This document shows, in pieces, positions 44,885 to 53,425 of a DNA stretch of 64,000 nucleotides. The number at the start of each line of letters is the position of its first letter. Positions within the stretch are counted from its first letter, which is position 1. This DNA comes from Nitrospirillum viridazoti CBAmc (lineage in GTDB: Bacteria > Pseudomonadota > Alphaproteobacteria > Azospirillales > Azospirillaceae), in assembly GCF_000730165.1 (NCBI RefSeq), contig NZ_CP022111.1, forward strand, positions 806,001-870,000, in the 5' to 3' direction. Under the pieces are notes generated by a model, which saw only the letters and a program-made list of their open reading frames with translations, was not told the DNA's origin and did not search any database. A program made the translations under genes and the position numbers.

Positions 44885-45168
44885 TTGAAGCCGGATTGAG
44901 CGAAGCCGCGGGATGACGGGCGCGGGCTATGGGGAAAGTGGCTTTGGGGCCTGGTTCGTGATGCCGATCCGGGCCCGTTGGAAGGGTTCTGATGGGGCTG
45001 GATTGACCGTAGGGCGCTCGTTGGCGGCCCACGGGCGAGGACTGGCGTCAGCTTTGCCGCTATTTTGAAGCCGGGAGCTGTCCGCGGTGGTGCGGCGGGT
45101 AAAACACCTCCGGCCGGCGCGCGGGGCTGCCGGGGTGGACGGCCGGGCGATGTTGGAATGTTGTCGGT
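44885..45168. other. Non-coding segment between the two insertion sequences
   Basis: About 280 bp without a credible gene. It is GC-rich and probably contains the downstream end of the IS91-type element (the side after the transposase stop). No terminal signature could be identified with certainty. Confidence 0.35.
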
Positions 45169-46356
45169 TCATGAGGTGTCGTACCGGAGGGGCGGGCGAT
45201 GGGGCCGAAGCGGCGGCAAGACGGCCAGGAGGATCATCGCGCCACCGCAGCACGGGCAGCGATCCAGCGGGGGGCTGGCCAATGGGGAGCGGTCGGTGGG
45301 TTCTTCGGCCACCGTTGGCGCCGGCGGTGGGACATCGAGGAGCTTGCGGCAAAGTGCCAGCTTTCCGGCCCGGTGACTGTTGGCGAGGAAGCCATAATGG
45401 CGGATGCGGTGGAAGCCATCCGGCACGGTGTGGAGCAGGAAGCGCCGGATGAACTCGAAGGATGCCAGGGTCATGACCTTGGCCTTGTCATGATGGCGAT
45501 AATCCTTCCATCGGAATGTGACGTCTCTGCCGGTCATGGCGACCAAGCGGGTATTGGAGATGGCGACCCGATGGGTGTAGCGGCCCAGATAGGCCAGCAC
45601 CTGGGCGGGGCCGCCGAAGGGCGGCTTGGCGTAGACGACCCATTCGACCCGCCGCAGGTCGCGCAAGCGGTGGTGGAAGGCGGCGGGCTCCGCCAGGGGG
45701 GCGAGGTCGCCGAAGAAGCCGAGGGTGCCGGCCTCGAACGCGGCGGCCAGCGCGTCGAGGAACAAGCGGCGGAACAGGCGGGAGAGCACGCGGACCGGCA
45801 GGAAGAAGCCGGGCCGGCATCCGACCCAGCGCGTGCCATCGATCGACGGTCCACCGCCGGGCACGACACAATGGACATGCGGATGGTGGTGAAGGGTCTG
45901 GCCCCAGGTGTGGAGCACGGCGACAAGCCCGATCTCGGCGCCCAGGTGCTTGGGATCAGCGGCGATGATGCGCAGGGTCTCGGCGGCGGCCTTGAACAGG
46001 ATGGCATAGACCACCGCCTTGTTCTGGAACGCGATCTCCGCCACGGGTGCCGGCAGCGTGAACACGACGTGGAAGTAGGGTACCGGCAGCAGATCGGCCT
46101 GTCGTGCGGCAAGCCATTCCGCCCGCGCGGCGCCCTGGCACTTGGGACAATGCCGGTTGCGGCAGGAGTTGTAGGCGCACCGCACCAGGCCGCACTCCGG
46201 GCAAGCTTCGGCGTGGCCGCCCAGTGCCGCCGTGCGGCATGCCTCGATCGCACCCATCACCCGGCGCTCGACGCAGCCGAGGTGGCCATCGTGCGCCTGG
46301 CGATAGGCGTCGCCGTGGCGGCGGAAGACGTCCGCCACCTCCAGCCCGGCCGGCAT
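45169..46356 (-). CDS. IS91 family transposase
   Basis: A 395-residue HUH-type rolling-circle transposase. The N-terminal zinc-binding region is clear: EACPECGLVRCAYNSCRNRH then CPKCQGAARAEWLAAR. It is followed by LLPVPYFHVVFTLPAPVAEI (IS91 core), the HUH histidines in LHHHPHVHCVVPGGG, and the tyrosine region YLGRYTHRVAISNTRL with the motif FRWKDYRH. A further CxxC pair near the C-terminus (RCPCCGG) completes the family layout. Length is typical and there is no frameshift, so the enzyme looks intact. Confidence 0.92.
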   Translation of the reverse strand: MPAGLEVADVFRRHGDAYRQAHDGHLGCVERRVMGAIEACRTAALGGHAEACPECGLVRCAYNSCRNRHCPKCQGAARAEWLAARQADLLPVPYFHVVFTLPAPVAEIAFQNKAVVYAILFKAAAETLRIIAADPKHLGAEIGLVAVLHTWGQTLHHHPHVHCVVPGGGPSIDGTRWVGCRPGFFLPVRVLSRLFRRLFLDALAAAFEAGTLGFFGDLAPLAEPAAFHHRLRDLRRVEWVVYAKPPFGGPAQVLAYLGRYTHRVAISNTRLVAMTGRDVTFRWKDYRHHDKAKVMTLASFEFIRRFLLHTVPDGFHRIRHYGFLANSHRAGKLALCRKLLDVPPPAPTVAEEPTDRSPLASPPLDRCPCCGGAMILLAVLPPLRPHRPPLRYDTS

Positions 46357-46368
46357 GGCGATGCCGGC

Positions 46369-47229
46369 TCAGGCGGGAGGCACCACCTCCAGCTTCAGGC
46401 GGTCGAGCGGGCTCTCGGTGCGCCGGATGACGCTGTTGGAGACCTGGGTGTACCGCGCCGTGCTCGACAGGTTGCTGTGGCCCAGCAGGACCTGGATGAT
46501 GCGGATGTCCGTGCCGTCCTCCAGCAAATGGGTGGCGAAGCTGTGCCGGAGCGTGTGGACCGTCACGCGCTTGGCCAGCCCGGCGGCGGCACAAGCCGAA
46601 CGGCAGGCCGAATGGAGCACCTGCACGTCCATCGACCGGCTCCCGTCCCGGCCGGGAAACAGCCAATGACCGGGCCGGGCCAGGCGCCAATAGGTGCGCA
46701 GGATGCCCAGCAACTGCGCCGACAGCATGACGTGGCGGTCCTTGCCACCCTTGCCGTGCTCGACCCGGATGACCATCCGCCCACCGTCAATATCGCCGAC
46801 CTTAAGGCTGACGGCCTCCGACGCCCGCAAGCCCGCCGCGTACGCCGTCGTCAACGCCGTCCGGCTCTTCAGGCTCGGCACCGCTTCCAGGAAACGCACC
46901 ACTTCGTCCGCGCTCAGCACCACCGGCAGCTTGCGTGGCTCGCGCGCGTACGGGATGCGTTCGGGCAGATCGCCATACCCCAGCGTCACGCCATAGAAGA
47001 ACCGCAGGGCGCACACCGTCTGGTTCAACGCCGGCCACGATATCCCCGTGGCGACCAGATGGACCTGGAAAGCACGGACGTCCTCAAGACCAAGGCGGTC
47101 CGGCGACCGCCCAAAATACCGGCTGAACTTCGCCACGGCATGCACGTAGGATCGTTGCGTCGCCGGCGACAGATTACGGACCGTCATGTCCTCGATCATG
47201 CGGCGACGTAGAGGGCTCAACTCGGCCAT
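46369..47229 (-). CDS. Tyrosine recombinase/integrase of the IS91-type element
   Basis: A 286-residue phage-integrase-family recombinase. The SAM-like core-binding domain is residues 5-90 (LSPATQRSYVHAVAKFSRYF). The catalytic domain has the first Arg in AYAAGLRASEAVSLKVGDI, Lys in GKGGKDRHVML, HTLRHSFATHLLEDG (His-x-x-Arg), LLGHSNLSSTARYT with the final His and the nucleophile Tyr. An AGGAGG site seven bases before ATG 47229 decides the start over the upstream ATG at 47271. Twelve bp upstream of the transposase, so both are in one transcript. Catalytically complete. Confidence 0.92.
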   Translation of the reverse strand: MAELSPLRRRMIEDMTVRNLSPATQRSYVHAVAKFSRYFGRSPDRLGLEDVRAFQVHLVATGISWPALNQTVCALRFFYGVTLGYGDLPERIPYAREPRKLPVVLSADEVVRFLEAVPSLKSRTALTTAYAAGLRASEAVSLKVGDIDGGRMVIRVEHGKGGKDRHVMLSAQLLGILRTYWRLARPGHWLFPGRDGSRSMDVQVLHSACRSACAAAGLAKRVTVHTLRHSFATHLLEDGTDIRIIQVLLGHSNLSSTARYTQVSNSVIRRTESPLDRLKLEVVPPA

Positions 47230-47312
47230 CGCGGAACCTCCTGTCTGTGGATTGGGCTTCGACAACCGCAATCCTCAGACCGGAGGCCTCATACGCCAAC
47301 AGCGGCGCCATT

Positions 47313-47326
47313 CCCGCGACAGCGGG
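47313..47326. repeat. Short perfect hairpin near the IS91-type end
   Basis: CCCGC-GACA-GCGGG forms a 5-bp stem with a 4-nt loop and is followed by TTCGTTC. Hairpins next to a GTTC motif are reported at ends of IS91-like elements; here this is suggestive only. Confidence 0.4.
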
Positions 47327-47440
47327 TTCGTTCAATCCCCCCAGTGAGAGTCGCCATCAGCGCTCCTTGGTATCACTTGAGTGTGCTTCAGGGGTTGAAT
47401 GGAGCATGGGGTCTTCAGCCCCGAGGATGCCCGACAAGCG

Positions 47441-47782
47441 CTAAGCCGCCTCCCCGCCCTTTGGTCCCCAGAACAGCACCCAGGTGGCGAAGTCGTCGCT
47501 GAAATCCTCGAAGCGATGCTCGGCGCCAGCCTCCACGAACAGCAGGTCGTGCGGCTGGAAGGGATGGCGCTCACCGTTCTTCACGAAGGTGCCAGTGCCG
47601 CTGATGATCACATAGATTTCATCGCGGACGTGGGGGCCTTGAGGGTCATGGCCCCGCGGGGCGTAGATGCCCACCTTCATGCTGCCGTGCTCCAGCAGGT
47701 ACTGGAACCGTTCTCCTGCCGGGACATCGGGCAGGGTGGCCAGGGCGGGGACGGCCGAAAGAAGCCAAGGCGGGGTTTGCAT
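47441..47782 (-). CDS. Small cupin-domain protein
   Basis: A 113-residue single cupin barrel. The motif GPHVRDEIYVIISGTGTFV gives the first metal-site pattern (H, E) and PHDLLFVEAGAEHRFEDF the second (H). Such small cupins bind a metal and are often of unknown substrate. ATG 47782 is preferred; the upstream part of the open frame overlaps the small membrane-protein gene and is not conserved. The stop of that gene lies 5 bp upstream, so both are likely co-transcribed. Confidence 0.82.
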   Translation of the reverse strand: MQTPPWLLSAVPALATLPDVPAGERFQYLLEHGSMKVGIYAPRGHDPQGPHVRDEIYVIISGTGTFVKNGERHPFQPHDLLFVEAGAEHRFEDFSDDFATWVLFWGPKGGEAA

Positions 47783-47787
47783 TACGA

Positions 47788-47988
47788 TCAGGCGCCAGTC
47801 GAGGACGCTGCGCCGTCCTGTTCCTGTTTCATCCGCTGTTCTTCGCGATCGTTTTCCAGTTTTTGTTTTCGCGTGCGTTCGCGGATCTCCTGCTCCTTGG
47901 CTTCGATCAGGTCCGACAAGTTCCACAATGCGAAGCCTCCGCCGAACAGGAGGAGCAACAAAAGCCCGTCAGTGAACGTCATAGGCAT
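47788..47988 (-). CDS. Small single-pass membrane protein with charged coiled coil
   Basis: A 66-residue protein: one hydrophobic helix (residues 8-23, GLLLLLLFGGGFALWN), then a highly charged helix with heptad character (EAKEQEIRERTRKQKLENDR) and a Ser/Ala tail. There is no recognised family. It begins at ATG 47988 (or 47982) and ends 5 bp before the cupin gene. Plausible because the amino-acid pattern is coherent and spacing is tight; small size limits certainty. Confidence 0.55.
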   Translation of the reverse strand: MPMTFTDGLLLLLLFGGGFALWNLSDLIEAKEQEIRERTRKQKLENDREEQRMKQEQDGAASSTGA

Positions 47989-48107
47989 CCCCGCGTATCA
48001 ATCAATACAACTTAAGCGACACGTCAGGGCCCAGGCCAGGGAAAAAGCCCGGGTTACGGTGTCGCACGTCGGCTGGCCGTGGGGCGGCCGTGGGGGCGGG
48101 CAGCGAA

Positions 48108-48133
48108 AAGGCCCGGCGTCGCCGCCGGGCCTT
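48108..48133 (-). terminator. Rho-independent terminator of ald
   Basis: Stem GGCCCGGCG / CGCCGGGCC with a 4-nt loop, extended by AA/TT pairs, followed on the minus strand by TTTT. Located 33 bp after the ald stop. Confidence 0.8.
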
Positions 48134-48165
48134 CGCATACAACTTAATCGCTGATCCGGAGGAGA

Positions 48166-49281
48166 TCAGGCGATGGCCTTGTCGGCGGCCAGGTAGCGGG
48201 CGTCGCCCTCTTCCACCAGGGCGGGGTGGGTCAGCTTGCCGCGGAACACGTTCAGGCCGTTGCGCAGGTGCACGTCGTCGGCCAGGGCCTGCTGCCAGCC
48301 CTTGTCGGCCAGGGCCAGCACGAAGGGGGAGGTGGCGTTGTTCAGGGCGAAGGTGGAGGTGCGGGCGACCGCGCCCGGCATGTTGGCCACGCAGTAGTGG
48401 ATGACGCCGTCGACCACATAGGTCGGGTCGGCGTGGGTGGTGGCGTGCGAGGTCTCGAAGCAGCCGCCCTGGTCGATGGACACGTCCACCAGCACGCTGC
48501 CGGGGCGCATCTTGGCCACCATCTCCTTGGTGACGACGCGGGGGGCGTTGGCGCCCGGCACCAGCACGGCGCCGATCACCAGGTCGGCGTCCAGCACCGC
48601 CTGCTCGATGGTGTCGATGTTGGCGTAGAGCGTGTTCACGCGGCGGCCGTACTGCTGGTCGATCTGGCGCAGCCGATCCAGCGACTTGTCCAGCACGGTC
48701 ACTTCCGCTTCCAGACCCACGGCCATGCGGGCCGCGTTCAGGCCGACCACGCCGCCGCCAATGACGACGACCTTGGCGGCCGGGGTGCCGGGCACGCCGC
48801 CCAGCAGGATGCCGTTGCCGCCGTAGCTCTTCTCCAGGCACTTGGCACCGGCCTGGATGGACATGCGGCCGGCGACCTCGCTCATGGGGGCCAGCAGGGG
48901 CAGGCCGCCGCGGGCGTCGGTCACGGTCTCATAGGCGATGCAGATGGCGCCGGAGGCCAGCAGCAGCTCGGTCTGCTCCGGATCGGGGGCCAGGTGCAGG
49001 TAGGTGAACAGGACCTGGCCGGGGCGCAGCATGCGGCACTCGTGCGGCTGCGGCTCCTTCACCTTCACGATCATGTCGGCCTTGGCGAAGATTTCTTCGG
49101 CGGTGTCCACCAGGGTGGCGCCGGCGGCGGCGTACTGCTCGTCCGTCAGGCCGATGGCGGTGCCGGCGTTCTTCTGCACGATGACCGAGTGGCCGTGGGC
49201 CACCAGCTGGCGCACGTTGCCGGGGATCAGACCGACGCGATACTCGTGGTTTTTGATTTCCTTAGGAACGCCGACCAGCAT
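48166..49281 (-). CDS. ald: Alanine dehydrogenase
   Basis: NAD-dependent oxidative deamination of L-alanine to pyruvate and ammonia. The 371-residue protein has exactly the family length from ATG 49281, with the N-terminal [20 protein letters not shown], the lysine/His catalytic region ([28 protein letters not shown]), the Rossmann fold [20 protein letters not shown] and the [18 protein letters not shown] segment. A GGGAG ribosome site precedes the ATG. It is divergent from an Lrp-type regulator, the common ald-aldR arrangement in which the regulator activates ald in response to alanine. Confidence 0.97.
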   Translation of the reverse strand: MLVGVPKEIKNHEYRVGLIPGNVRQLVAHGHSVIVQKNAGTAIGLTDEQYAAAGATLVDTAEEIFAKADMIVKVKEPQPHECRMLRPGQVLFTYLHLAPDPEQTELLLASGAICIAYETVTDARGGLPLLAPMSEVAGRMSIQAGAKCLEKSYGGNGILLGGVPGTPAAKVVVIGGGVVGLNAARMAVGLEAEVTVLDKSLDRLRQIDQQYGRRVNTLYANIDTIEQAVLDADLVIGAVLVPGANAPRVVTKEMVAKMRPGSVLVDVSIDQGGCFETSHATTHADPTYVVDGVIHYCVANMPGAVARTSTFALNNATSPFVLALADKGWQQALADDVHLRNGLNVFRGKLTHPALVEEGDARYLAADKAIA

Positions 49282-49380
49282 GGTTATCTCCCGGATCATC
49301 TGGGTTGGCGCCGCCTGTCCGGTCGCGCAACCGTTGCCTCGATTTCGGAGCCCAAGATAAGGCCGAAGGCCGGTGCATGT

Positions 49381-49420
49381 CCTTGCGTTGAGGGTTAGGC
49401 TTGGCGCACAATGCGCAAGG
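49381..49420. promoter_or_regulatory. Candidate operator for the Lrp/AldR regulator
   Basis: The ald-aldR intergenic region contains CTTGGCGCA (49400-49408), CAA, then TGCGCAAG (49412-49419), an inverted repeat with one bulge, and a further CCTTGCG half-site at 49381-49387 facing CGCAAGG at 49414-49420. The cluster is about 22 bp before the regulator start and 100 bp before ald. Assignment to AldR is inferred from position. Confidence 0.5.
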
Positions 49421-49441
49421 AACCATCGTTAAAGGCGTGTC

Positions 49442-49948
49442 ATGCGGCAGAGTCTGCGAACAACGGTGCTGGATAGGATTGATCGTGCCATCCTGGCCCG
49501 CCTGCAGGAGCATGGCCGCGTTCCCAATTCGGAACTCGCCGCCCATGTCCACCTGTCGGAAAGCGCCTGCCTGCGCCGCGTCAAGGCGATGGAGGAGGCG
49601 GGGATCATCAGCGGCTACACCGCCATCCTGGACCCGGCCTCCTGCGGGCGGCCGGAAAGCGTGTTCGTGCAGGTGACGCTGGAAAAGCAGACGGAGCCCT
49701 ACCTGCGCGCCTTCGAGGAAGCGCTGGCCACCTGCCCGCAGGTGATGGAGTGCTATCTGATGTCGGGCGACAGCGATTATCTGCTGCGCGTGGTGGTGGC
49801 GGGGGCCGCCGATTATGAGGCCCTGCACAACCGCATCCTGACCCGCCTGCCGGGGGTGGCCCGCGTCCATTCCAGCTTCACCCTGCGGACGGTCATGAAG
49901 CGCACGGCTCTGCCGCTGGCCGACGTGGTGACCGTGGGCGGCGATTGA
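49442..49948 (+). CDS. aldR: Lrp/AsnC family regulator, probable AldR
   Basis: A 168-residue protein with an N-terminal winged HTH (LDRIDRAILARLQEHGRVPN then LAAHVHLSESACLRRVKAM) and a C-terminal RAM ligand-binding domain (VFVQVTLEKQTEPYLRAFEE, CYLMSGDSDYLLRVVV). The divergent ald gene makes an alanine-responsive activator role likely. ATG 49442 gives the usual length. It is followed 110 bp later by an SDR gene on the same strand. Confidence 0.9.
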   Translation: MRQSLRTTVLDRIDRAILARLQEHGRVPNSELAAHVHLSESACLRRVKAMEEAGIISGYTAILDPASCGRPESVFVQVTLEKQTEPYLRAFEEALATCPQVMECYLMSGDSDYLLRVVVAGAADYEALHNRILTRLPGVARVHSSFTLRTVMKRTALPLADVVTVGGD

Positions 49949-50058
49949 CGGACGCGGTGCCAGGCCGTAAACCGCAAAGCCAGCCGTTGCGGTGACGCGT
50001 GGGCACCTCGCGCCCACCCGTGTCGCCGAAAAACCTTTATCCGAGGAAAGCGTCCCGC

Positions 50059-50793
50059 ATGACCGAGCCTGCCTCCCCCGCCGTCCCAGGCCGTCTTAAA
50101 GGCCGTGTCGCCGTTGTCACCGGCGCGTCGCGCGGGCTGGGCGCCGCCGTGGCCAAGGGCCTGGCGGCGGAGGGCGCGCACGTCGTGCTCATCGCCCGCA
50201 CCGTGGGTGGGCTGGAAGAGGTGGACGACGCCATCCGCGCCGCCGGGGGCACCGCCACCCTCATCCCCCAGGACATGGCGGCCGATCCTGCTCAACTGGA
50301 TGTGCTCGGCCCGGCCCTGCTGGACCGGTTCAAGCGGGTGGACATCCTGGTGGCCAATGCGGGCATGCTGGGCGCCATCGGCCCGATGGCCCATGCCGAC
50401 GTGAAGCAGTGGGACAAGGTGCTGGCCCTGACGCTGACCGCCAACATGCGCCTGATCCGCACGCTGGATCCTCTGCTGCGCGGTTCTGACGCGGGTCGCG
50501 CCGTCTTCATTACCGACCGCTATGGCCATGAGCCGGTGGCCTACTGGAACGCCTACGCCGTGGCCAAGGCGGGGCTGGAGATGATGGCGCTGACCTACGC
50601 GCAGGAGGTGCTGCAGAGCCCCCTGAAGGTGAACCTGGTGGATCCCGGCCCTATGCCCACCAAGCTGCGGGCCCAGGCGTTTCCTGGGGAAAAGCCCGAT
50701 ACCCAGCCGCCCGTGACCCGGGTCGTACCCACCATCCTGGACCTGGTGGCGCCCGACAACACCCGCCATGGTGAGTGCATCGCCCTGTACTGA
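50059..50793 (+). CDS. Short-chain dehydrogenase/reductase
   Basis: A 244-residue NAD(P)-binding Rossmann protein: VAVVTGASRGLGAAVAKGLA (cofactor glycines), VANAGMLG (NAG), and the catalytic YAVAK near residue 160. The serine of the usual Ser-Tyr-Lys triad is not at its expected place (FITDRYGHEP instead of an SS-type strand end), so activity may be altered. PGPMPTKLRAQAFPGE follows. ATG 50059 is preceded by GAGGAAAG at 12 bases; the open frame extends upstream but without conserved sequence. Substrate unknown; FabG-like or YciK-like oxidoreductases are the closest in appearance. Confidence 0.85.
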   Translation: MTEPASPAVPGRLKGRVAVVTGASRGLGAAVAKGLAAEGAHVVLIARTVGGLEEVDDAIRAAGGTATLIPQDMAADPAQLDVLGPALLDRFKRVDILVANAGMLGAIGPMAHADVKQWDKVLALTLTANMRLIRTLDPLLRGSDAGRAVFITDRYGHEPVAYWNAYAVAKAGLEMMALTYAQEVLQSPLKVNLVDPGPMPTKLRAQAFPGEKPDTQPPVTRVVPTILDLVAPDNTRHGECIALY

Positions 50794-51022
50794 GGCGCGT
50801 GGGATGTGGGGGCCCCCATTCAAGGGCGGTTCACGCATGGCAGGGCATGCTTACGCTCCGCACCGTAGTGATATTGGTCACAGCCGCAGCGGTTCGGCGG
50901 GCATAGTCTTCTTCTTGTGCCGGGGATGGCCCCAACCTCTCCGGCACCCGAGACGGCGACCTCGGTCCCGTTTCTGCTTCCCCGTCCGGGTGGGTTGCTC
51001 CCCGCGCCCAACCCGGCCTCTT
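50794..51022 (+). ncRNA. Candidate structured small RNA before a strong terminator
   Basis: A gene-free segment with three consecutive hairpins: 50917-50947 (GTGCCGG/CCGGCAC, 7 bp), 50948-50965 (CCGAG/CTCGG) and 50986-51016 (CCGGGT/ACCCGG plus a 3-bp extension), then the terminator at 51023. No open reading frame is credible here. It may be an independent small RNA or the structured 3' UTR of the SDR gene, which ends 124 bp before the first hairpin. No clear promoter is visible; it does not match tmRNA, 6S or SRP RNA by eye. Confidence 0.3.
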
Positions 51023-51060
51023 AAAAGGCCCGCCGCTCCCCCGCAGGCGGGCCTTTTTTC
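51023..51060 (+). terminator. Very strong Rho-independent terminator
   Basis: A 12-bp perfect stem AAAAGGCCCGCC (51023-51034) / GGCGGGCCTTTT (51046-51057) followed by T-rich sequence (T6, C, T8 to 51068). It has a minus-strand T4 as well, so it may also stop transcripts from the dienelactone hydrolase gene. It is by far the strongest terminator in the window. Confidence 0.9.
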
Positions 51061-51195
51061 TTTTTTTTGATACCTCAGACGCCGGGCAGCCACATCCGTG
51101 GCTTTGGCTCGTCCTCGATTTCCAGTCCGCCTACGGCTCCCCGGAAATCTCCGGCGGACGCGGTCGCGTCCTATTCAAGAAAAATTTCGGGTGTC

Positions 51196-52071
51196 TCAGG
51201 CGTGCGGCACGTAGGGCACGCCATGCTTCTTGAACCATTCCAGCATTTGCTTCCACGCCGCCTTGGCGTCGACAGGGTTGTAGCTGGGACGGTAGTCGGC
51301 GTTGAAGCCGTGGCCGGAGTCCTCGAACACCATCAGCTTGCAGTCGCTGGCGGCCTTGTCGCCCTTGGCCAGAGCGGCCCGCATCTGATCCACGCTGGCG
51401 ACCGGGATGCCTTCGTCCTTGGCGCCGTACAGGCCCAGGACGGGGGCGTTCAGCTGATCCACCAGGTCTATGGGGTTCTTGGGATGGGCGGCGTCGGTGT
51501 TGCCGACCAAGCGGCCGTACCAGGCCGCGCCGGCCTTCAGATCGGGATTGTGTGCGGAATAGAGCCAGACGATGCGCCCGCCCCAGCAGAAGCCGGTGAT
51601 GGCCATGCGGCGGGTGTCGGCTCTCCCATCGGTCTTCACGAAGGCGACGGTGGCATCCAGGTCGGCCATCACCTGTTCATCGGACACCTTGGACACGATG
51701 TCGCGTACCAGGGTGGGGATGTCCGGCACCTTGGTGGCGTCGCCTTGGCGGAAATACAGGTCGGGGGCGATGGCGTAATAGCCCGATTTGGCCAGGCGCC
51801 GGCAGAGGTCGCGGATGTGCTCATGCAGGCCGAAGATTTCCTGCACCACCAGTACCACCGGATGGTGCCCGCCCTGGCCCGCCCACCTGGGCACGGCGCG
51901 GTAGGCGCCCATGGTGGCGCCGCCGGCCACGGGCACCTGAACCATGCCGGCCTCCAGGTTGTCGGCGTCGGTGATGATGGTTTCGGCCGATACCGGCTGC
52001 ACCGCCAGCGCGAAGCCCGCGGCCAGGCCGGCCGTGGTGAAGCCGCGACGGTTGATCACGTTGTCTTCCAT
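51196..52071 (-). CDS. Exported dienelactone hydrolase family protein
   Basis: A 291-residue alpha/beta-hydrolase. Residues 7-30 form a Tat-like or Sec signal (NRRGFTTAGLAAGFALAVQP, twin Arg present). The catalytic triad is visible: Cys in GFCWGG, Asp in LYGAKDEGIP and His in EDSGHGFNADYR. VVQEIFGLHEHIRDLCRRLA is the DLH family motif near the oxyanion hole. The usual substrates are lactones from aromatic catabolism, but exported members act on unknown esters. It precedes, on the same strand, a CoA-transferase gene ending 71 bp upstream. Confidence 0.9.
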   Translation of the reverse strand: MEDNVINRRGFTTAGLAAGFALAVQPVSAETIITDADNLEAGMVQVPVAGGATMGAYRAVPRWAGQGGHHPVVLVVQEIFGLHEHIRDLCRRLAKSGYYAIAPDLYFRQGDATKVPDIPTLVRDIVSKVSDEQVMADLDATVAFVKTDGRADTRRMAITGFCWGGRIVWLYSAHNPDLKAGAAWYGRLVGNTDAAHPKNPIDLVDQLNAPVLGLYGAKDEGIPVASVDQMRAALAKGDKAASDCKLMVFEDSGHGFNADYRPSYNPVDAKAAWKQMLEWFKKHGVPYVPHA

Positions 52072-52142
52072 GGAAGTCGCCCCTTCGTCGTTGTTATGGC
52101 TGAACTCTTACCGCAAGCCCCTCCGCGTCGCATCCTTGCGGC

Positions 52143-53408
52143 TCACAAGGCGCCGGTATGCCGCAGCTGCCGGATTTCCTCCTCATCCAGCCGCAGCCAG
52201 TCCTGCAGCACGGCGTCGGTGTGCTGGCCCAGGGTGGGTGGGGCTTGGCGGTAGTTGACCGGCGTGTCGCTGAACTTCATGGGGCTGCCGATCAGCTCCA
52301 CCGTGCCCGGCAGGCCGGCACCCGGCGCCCCGGTCCCGCCCGCCTGGGGGTGGGGCAGGGTGACGCGCATCCCACGGGCGGCCACCTGCGGGTCAGCGAA
52401 AACCTTGTCGATGCTGTTGATGGGGCCGCAGGGCACACCCAGCGGTTCCAGCGCGTCGATCCAGAATTGGCTGCTCTGGCCTTGGATGACGGCGGAGATG
52501 GCGGGTACCAGGCTGTCGCGGTTGCCCACCCGCGCCTGGTTGGTGGTATAGCGCGGGTCGCTGGCCCAGGCGGCGTTGCCGGTCAGGTGGCAGAAACGGG
52601 CGAACTGCTCGTCATTGCCCACGGCGAGGATGATCCAGCCGTCACTGGTGGCGAAGGTCTGGTAGGGCACGATGGTAGGATGGGCGTTGCCCACGCGCGG
52701 TGCCAAGTGGCCGCTGGTCAGGTAATACTGGCCCGGGTGGGACAGCCAGGCGACCTGGGTGTCGAACAGCGACAGGTCGATGGCCTGGCCCCGGCCGGTG
52801 TGGTCGCGGTGGCGCAGGGCCGCCAGGATGGCGATGACGGCGTAGGTGCCGGTCATCAAATCGGCGATGGCGACGCCGGCCTTCAGCGGCTGACCCTCCG
52901 GTTCCCCCGTCAGGGACATGAAACCGCCCATGCCCTGCACCAGGTAGTCGTAGCCGGCGCGGGCGGCATAAGGCCCGGTATGGCCGAAGCCGGTGATGGA
53001 ACAGTAGATCAGCCGGGGGAAGGCGTCGCGCAGATCCTCATACCCCAGGCCATAGCGGTCCAGGGTGCCGGTCTTGTAGTTCTCCACCACCACGTCGGCG
53101 TGGCCGATCAGCTGCAGGGCCAGCGCCTTGCCGGCCGGATTGGTGAAGTCCAGGGTCAGCGAGCGCTTGTTGCGGTTGGCCGACAGGTAGTAGGCGCTTT
53201 CCCGGGTGTCCTGCCCGGCATCGTCCTTAAGGAAAGGCGGGCCCCAGGCGCGGGTGTCGTCCCCCTGGCCCGGTCGTTCAACCTTCACCACGTCGGCGCC
53301 CAGGTCACCCAGGATTTGCGTGGCGCTGGGGCCCGCCAGCACCCGGCTCATGTCCAGGACCTTCAGGCCGGTCAGCGGGCCGGTGGCGGGGATGGGCGGC
53401 TGGGTCAT
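52143..53408 (-). CDS. Class III CoA-transferase (CaiB/BaiF/Frc family)
   Basis: A 421-residue enzyme moving CoA between carboxylic acids. Family motifs: LDMSRVLAGPSATQILGDLG near the start, GADVVKVERPGQGDDTR, NRNKRSLTLDFTNPAGKAL, and FGHTGPYAARAGYDYLVQGM with the catalytic Asp in the GYDYL segment. Formyl-CoA, succinyl-CoA:mesaconate/citramalate and carnitine CoA-transferases share these, so substrate cannot be named. With the dienelactone hydrolase downstream it may belong to an acid-catabolic pathway, but no further pathway genes are near. Confidence 0.9.
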   Translation of the reverse strand: MTQPPIPATGPLTGLKVLDMSRVLAGPSATQILGDLGADVVKVERPGQGDDTRAWGPPFLKDDAGQDTRESAYYLSANRNKRSLTLDFTNPAGKALALQLIGHADVVVENYKTGTLDRYGLGYEDLRDAFPRLIYCSITGFGHTGPYAARAGYDYLVQGMGGFMSLTGEPEGQPLKAGVAIADLMTGTYAVIAILAALRHRDHTGRGQAIDLSLFDTQVAWLSHPGQYYLTSGHLAPRVGNAHPTIVPYQTFATSDGWIILAVGNDEQFARFCHLTGNAAWASDPRYTTNQARVGNRDSLVPAISAVIQGQSSQFWIDALEPLGVPCGPINSIDKVFADPQVAARGMRVTLPHPQAGGTGAPGAGLPGTVELIGSPMKFSDTPVNYRQAPPTLGQHTDAVLQDWLRLDEEEIRQLRHTGAL

Positions 53409-53425
53409 GGGCGCAGATCTACCTT

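Larger units (their letters stand above)
45169..47330 (-). mobile_element. IS91-type element with tyrosine recombinase and Y2-type transposase
   Basis: Two co-oriented genes separated by 12 bp: a tyrosine recombinase (46369-47229) and an IS91-family transposase (45169-46356). This pairing is known for a subset of IS91-like elements. A perfect hairpin at 47313-47326, followed by GTTCGTTC, may mark one end (IS91-like elements favour GTTC/GAAC-type targets). Outer boundaries are approximate and no target duplication is expected for rolling-circle movement. Confidence 0.7.

Noticed and set aside
45199-47211. A 670-codon plus-strand frame over the IS91-type element
   Set aside because: Runs through both well-supported minus-strand genes; composition is that of a shadow frame.
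51061-51195. Small hairpin GCCAC-ATCC-GTGGC near 51090 as a second RNA element
   Set aside because: Only a 5-bp stem with no T-tract; too weak to stand alone.
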